Assembly (NCBI RefSeq): GCF_008087625.1
Contig: NZ_CP042997.1
Location: 3,286,001 to 3,350,000 of the forward strand
Origin: Aquisphaera giovannonii
GTDB taxonomy: Bacteria; Planctomycetota; Planctomycetia; Isosphaerales; Isosphaeraceae
Length of the DNA: 64,000 nt
Direction: 5' to 3'
The position numbers and the translations under genes are program-made. Below the pieces are notes generated by a model that did not search any database, was not told where the DNA came from, and saw nothing but the letters and a program-made list of their open reading frames with translations. Below, in pieces: positions 63,188 to 64,000 of this stretch. Position 1 is the stretch's first letter; each line of letters starts with the position of its first letter.

Positions 63188-64000
63188 TCACGACGACTTC
63201 CGTTGCACTCGCTTGCCTCTGGTCGGTGCAACGGATGGTGCAACGGACGGGGCTGCCGGTGCAACGGACGGGGCTGCCGGTGCAACGGACGGCATGGCTT
63301 CGATTGCTGCCCGCATGTCGGCAACGCGAACGTCCGTGTAGATGTTGCTGGTGAGCTTCGGGTCGGAATGCCTCATGAGGCGCTGGGCAACCGTCAGGGG
63401 GACGCCGGAGGCCGCCAGGAGCGTCCCGAACGTCGTCCGCAGCGAATGCAGGTCCACGCGCCGGCCCCGGTCGTCTTCCAGGGGGATGCCGGCCCGCTTG
63501 CGATCGGCATGGAAACGCCTGATCAGGTCCGCGGGGATGTTGAAGACGGCATCGGCCGGCCGCCTGCCATCCACGCGACGACGAAGCATCGCGATCAGGT
63601 CGGCTCGCAGGGGCAGGATGGCCCCTTGCTTGTTCTTCGTCGTCCCGGCCCGGAGCGACATGCCGGGACTCTCGCCGTCAAGGTCCAGGTCGGCAACCCT
63701 CAAGAGCCGGGCCTCGTTGACGCGCAGGCCGGTCCCCGCGAGGAAGAGATACAGGTCGGCCCGATCCGCCCCGGTCATACGCTCGGCCGGTCGCCCGCCC
63801 TCCACCTTGCCGGCCGACTTTAGGGGCCGCCTCGCCGGCGCCTGCTGGGCGGCTGCCATCAGCTTCCCAAGCTCATCAGGAGTCAGGGCCCGCCGAGGCC
63901 GCCGCGGGTCGGCCTTCTCGCTCGCCTTGGGCAGCCTAGCGAACGGATTGCCGGCCAGCCGCCCAGCCGTGGCGAGCCAGGAGCAGAAGCCGGAGGCCGC
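63188..64000 (-). CDS. Tyrosine recombinase/integrase, N-terminus beyond the window
   Basis: At least 270 residues of a phage-type tyrosine recombinase; the frame is open to the window edge at 64000, so the start lies outside. The core-binding end (FCSWLATAGRLAGNPFARLP) leads to the catalytic domain: FLAGTGLRVNEARLLRV (first Arg), DLHSLRTTFGTLLAASG (His-xx-Arg), RLMRHSDPKLTSNIYTDVRV (His and nucleophilic Tyr). A basic C-terminal tail contains SVAP/AAP repeats encoded by tandem DNA repeats. It faces tRNA-Gln (CTG) 84 bases away, the usual place for an integrated element. Confidence 0.93.
   Translation of the reverse strand, partial: AASGFCSWLATAGRLAGNPFARLPKASEKADPRRPRRALTPDELGKLMAAAQQAPARRPLKSAGKVEGGRPAERMTGADRADLYLFLAGTGLRVNEARLLRVADLDLDGESPGMSLRAGTTKNKQGAILPLRADLIAMLRRRVDGRRPADAVFNIPADLIRRFHADRKRAGIPLEDDRGRRVDLHSLRTTFGTLLAASGVPLTVAQRLMRHSDPKLTSNIYTDVRVADMRAAIEAMPSVAPAAPSVAPAAPSVAPSVAPTRGKRVQRKSS
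63225..63290. repeat. Short tandem repeat in the integrase 3' end
   Basis: Four copies of GGTGCAACGGA(C/T), at 63225, 63237, 63258 and 63279. The last three are spaced 21 bases apart by GGGGCTGCC. They encode the SVAP-AAP repeats on the minus strand. The copies are nearly identical, so copy number may vary. Confidence 0.85.

Noticed and set aside
63225-63290. Regularly spaced repeats that at first look CRISPR-like
   Set aside because: Units are only 12 bases, the spacers are identical, and the whole lies in frame inside the integrase gene.

Overview
The window is a high-GC bacterial chromosome segment, almost certainly from a planctomycete and most likely an Isosphaeraceae-type genome. That assignment is inferred from family content: a HYExAFE protein, a DUF2934 protein, a YkgJ cysteine-cluster protein, DUF4129/DUF4350/MoxR/DUF58 genes, a Tat-exported Gfo/Idh/MocA oxidoreductase, a methanofuran-type MfnB, and ECF sigma/FHA-GAF-SpoIIE signalling genes. 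About 57 protein genes, one tRNA, one riboswitch and several candidate promoters and terminators can be supported. The first gene (pyruvate:ferredoxin oxidoreductase) and the last (a tyrosine recombinase) are cut by the window edges.

Layout. 1-5.3 kb: the 3' end of nifJ, a dihydroorotate-dehydrogenase-like gene, a SpoU/TrmH methyltransferase, an ECF-like sigma factor and an FHA-GAF-SpoIIE phosphatase. 5.4-13.4 kb: a P-loop NTPase, an ABC1/UbiB kinase, a DUF2934 protein, a SWIM-SNF2 helicase and a Tat-exported oxidoreductase. 13.4-16.6 kb: an ene-reductase, a STAS protein and a ribosome-recycling-factor homologue in one minus-strand run, then msrA. 17-21.3 kb: AlgH, then a promoter with a perfect inverted repeat over its -10 box driving mcsA-mcsA'-mcsB (protein-arginine phosphorylation), a J-domain gene and coaD. 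21.3-27.5 kb: a class V aminotransferase, HYExAFE, an M50 protease, aroB and dprA. 27.7-36.9 kb: a MoxR/DUF58/DUF4129/DUF4350 envelope module, split by an antisense lipase, and a serine hydrolase.

37.0-41.4 kb is the most striking locus. A SAM-I riboswitch with a visible alternative hairpin precedes a threonine-synthase-like PLP enzyme. This is followed on the same strand by a sulfur-carrier protein ending in Gly-Gly, an E1-like adenylyltransferase and a cysteine desulfurase. Together they look like a protein-thiocarboxylate route to homocysteine/methionine, possibly starting from O-phosphohomoserine. 41.7-49.7 kb: a GT2 glycosyltransferase, gap-pgk, a lipoprotein, an exonuclease-WYL fusion, a DUF6580 protein, mfnB and an SGNH hydrolase.

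49.7-58.4 kb holds a minus-strand inorganic-carbon cluster: DabA, a DabB/NuoL-like subunit, a degenerate NuoM-like subunit and an SbtA-type bicarbonate permease with an unusual exported N-terminal domain. After an M30-like metalloprotease and a second Gfo/Idh/MocA gene, the window ends with tRNA-Gln(CTG) behind a good sigma-70 promoter, a rho-independent terminator and a tyrosine integrase pointing at the tRNA. That arrangement suggests the start of an integrated element.
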